Shown: piece by piece, positions 24,631-25,670 of the stretch
Position numbering within the stretch: position 1 is the stretch's first letter
Layout of the letters: every line of letters starts with the position of its first letter
Source of the DNA: Sulfurimonas sp.
GTDB lineage: Bacteria; Campylobacterota; Campylobacteria; Campylobacterales; Sulfurimonadaceae
DNA length: 25,670 bases
Reading direction: 5' to 3'
NCBI GenBank assembly: GCA_016764205.1
Contig: JAESSH010000039.1
Span: forward strand, 5,210 to 30,879
Translations under genes and position numbers: made by a program
Notes under the pieces: model-generated
Databases searched by the model: none
What the model saw: the letters and a program-made list of their open reading frames with translations, nothing else
What the model was told of the DNA's origin: nothing

Positions 24631-25182
24631 CTAGAACGGAATTTCATCTTCATCGATGTCAATCACAGGAACAGAATCAGGACTAGGCATTTGGCGGCTT
24701 TGAGCATTTGCTTGGTTATTATAAGCTTGTTGCTGTTGCTGTGGTGCTTGGTAATTCTGCTGTTGTGGCGCTTGAGAACTTTGTTGTTGTTGTGGTGCTT
24801 GATATTCAGGTTGTCCACCTTGAGTAGGAGCATTATAAGAGCTACCACCTTGGTTGTCCCCTTTAGAATCAAGCATTTGCATCGTTTCAACTACAACTGA
24901 ATGTTTTGAGCGTTTCTGTCCACTTTGATCTACCCATGTGTCAAAGTTAAGTCTTCCCTCAACGAGAATTTTACTTCCCTTTCGAAGGTATTGGTTTGCT
25001 ATCTCTGCACTTCTTGCGAAGAATGTGATATCTACAAAACATACTTCCTCTTTTTTCTCACCATTGCTAGTGAATTTACGGCTCGTAGCTATAGCTGTAT
25101 TTGCTATACCCATACCGCTTTGAGAGTATCTAAGTTCTATATCGCGAGTTAAGTTTCCAACTAGTATGACTTTATTGTACAT
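24631..25182 (-). CDS. ssb: Single-stranded DNA-binding protein
   Basis: SSB coats single-stranded DNA during replication and repair. The 183-residue protein has an OB-fold (about 1-110; starts MYNKVILVGNLTRDIELR), a long low-complexity linker of Gln, Ala and Pro (about 122-165, coded by CAA/CAG-rich DNA at about 24710-24810) and the acidic tip DIDEDEIPF (175-183) that recruits partner proteins. The linker is strongly glutamine-rich. GAAGGAAG precedes ATG 25182. It lies between rpsF and rpsR. Confidence 0.97.
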   Translation of the reverse strand: MYNKVILVGNLTRDIELRYSQSGMGIANTAIATSRKFTSNGEKKEEVCFVDITFFARSAEIANQYLRKGSKILVEGRLNFDTWVDQSGQKRSKHSVVVETMQMLDSKGDNQGGSSYNAPTQGGQPEYQAPQQQQSSQAPQQQNYQAPQQQQQAYNNQANAQSRQMPSPDSVPVIDIDEDEIPF

Positions 25183-25215
25183 GGATCTTCCTTCAATTAT
25201 TAAGCGTAATGCTTA

Positions 25216-25670
25216 TTACTCTGCTTTTGCTTCAGTTGCCGTTGTTGCTGGAACTTCTTCAATTACTGGAGTTGCCTCTGTTGCTGGAGCTTCTTCTGTT
25301 GCTGGAGCTGCTACTACTTCTTTTGGAGCTTCTTCAGTTTTAGCAGGAATTGCTGCTTTTTTCTGAGCTTTTTCAACAAGAGAATTCCATGCTTTGATTT
25401 CACGGTTTGTATCATATTTGATTGTAATAAAACGAAGAAGTTCTTCATTAATACGAAAACGTCTTTCAATTTCATTGATTGCTGATGGAGCAATTGAATA
25501 ATAAATAACATGGAAATAACCACGTTCATTTTTTTCAATAGGGTATGCGAGTTTTCTCATTCCCATTGTGTCTGTTGTAGCGATTTCGCCACCGTTTGAA
25601 GTGATTACTTCTTCGATAGCTTTAACGCTAGCTTGGATCTCTTCTGCTGTTAATGTTGGTTTAACGATAA
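25216..25670 (-). CDS. rpsF: 30S ribosomal protein S6 (5' end outside the window)
   Basis: S6 binds 16S rRNA with S18. About 151 codons are visible; the first ten or so residues lie beyond base 25670, as the readable part starts [10 protein letters not shown]. The core ([42 protein letters not shown]) is typical. A roughly 45-residue tail rich in Ala, Pro, Glu and Thr follows, including an EEAPAT-type repeat; this extension is longer than in E. coli S6. The ssb start is 33 bases after the stop, with a small hairpin (TAAGC 25201-25205, GCTTA 25211-25215) between. Confidence 0.95.
   Translation of the reverse strand, partial: IVKPTLTAEEIQASVKAIEEVITSNGGEIATTDTMGMRKLAYPIEKNERGYFHVIYYSIAPSAINEIERRFRINEELLRFITIKYDTNREIKAWNSLVEKAQKKAAIPAKTEEAPKEVVAAPATEEAPATEATPVIEEVPATTATEAKAE
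25277..25309. repeat. 15-base direct repeat in the rpsF tail
   Basis: TCTGTTGCTGGAGCT occurs at 25277-25291 and 25295-25309, an 18-base period. On the minus strand it encodes two EEAPAT-like blocks in the S6 tail. A tandem unit like this can expand or contract. Confidence 0.7.

Noticed and set aside
24691..25152. Open frames on the plus strand opposite ssb
   Set aside because: They mirror the Gln-rich ssb coding DNA, giving Leu-rich low-complexity translations with no ribosome-binding site.
1..25670. Genomic island, prophage, CRISPR or defence system
   Set aside because: No integrase, transposase, direct-repeat array, tRNA boundary or composition break was seen; nearly all genes are core functions.

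Overview
The window looks like chromosomal core sequence from a free-living, motile Campylobacterota (epsilonproteobacterium), most like Sulfurimonas or a close relative. The evidence is the AT-rich composition, the proteins themselves, and local gene orders that I remember from Campylobacter and Helicobacter: waaC next to the lipid A acyltransferase, cheY-prmA-ftsH followed by a phosphatidylserine-decarboxylase-like gene, and serS near a PflB-like flagellar protein. No tRNA, rRNA, CRISPR array, insertion sequence, integrase or phage gene was recognised. Genes are tightly packed, with no gene-free stretch over 300 bases. Start codons are often TTG or GTG, and extended -10 boxes (TGnTATAAT) recur in the short spacers.

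Positions 1-3584. The 5' end of trpA and an orphan histidine-phosphotransfer gene lie on the minus strand. Facing away from them on the plus strand is panB-ruvB-AI-2E transporter. ruvB is broken as written: an A8 tract near codon 38 is one base short, which a -1 ribosomal slip or an extra A would repair. Positions 3585-5469 carry waaC and a lipid A acyltransferase gene on the minus strand (lipopolysaccharide core and lipid A).

Positions 5548-12245 form a long plus-strand run: a coiled-coil membrane protein, a Cache-domain membrane protein resembling PglG, hisH, a strongly structured 105-base spacer, hisA, cheY, prmA, ftsH and a PSD-family protein lacking its catalytic residues. This order resembles the C. 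jejuni stretch from waaC through pglG, cheY, prmA and ftsH, but without the glycan-assembly genes.

Positions 12222-18914 are on the minus strand: a PflB-like TPR protein, a small membrane protein, serS, a MetF-like gene, and a PilZ protein with degenerate upstream domains. Positions 18969-20282 (plus) carry serB, a small helical protein and a small secreted cysteine protein. A secreted propeller-like/OmpA protein (minus) and a soluble PAS-GAF-GGDEF-EAL enzyme (plus) then diverge from one spacer. The window ends with the rpsF-ssb-rpsR operon on the minus strand.

Themes are cell-envelope assembly, c-di-GMP and CheY signalling to motility, amino-acid and folate metabolism, and translation and replication housekeeping. 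Nothing looks recently acquired. The points most worth a second look are the ruvB tract, the hisH-hisA hairpins, the Cache protein without an N-terminal membrane anchor, the degenerate PilZ protein and the dead-looking decarboxylase homologue.
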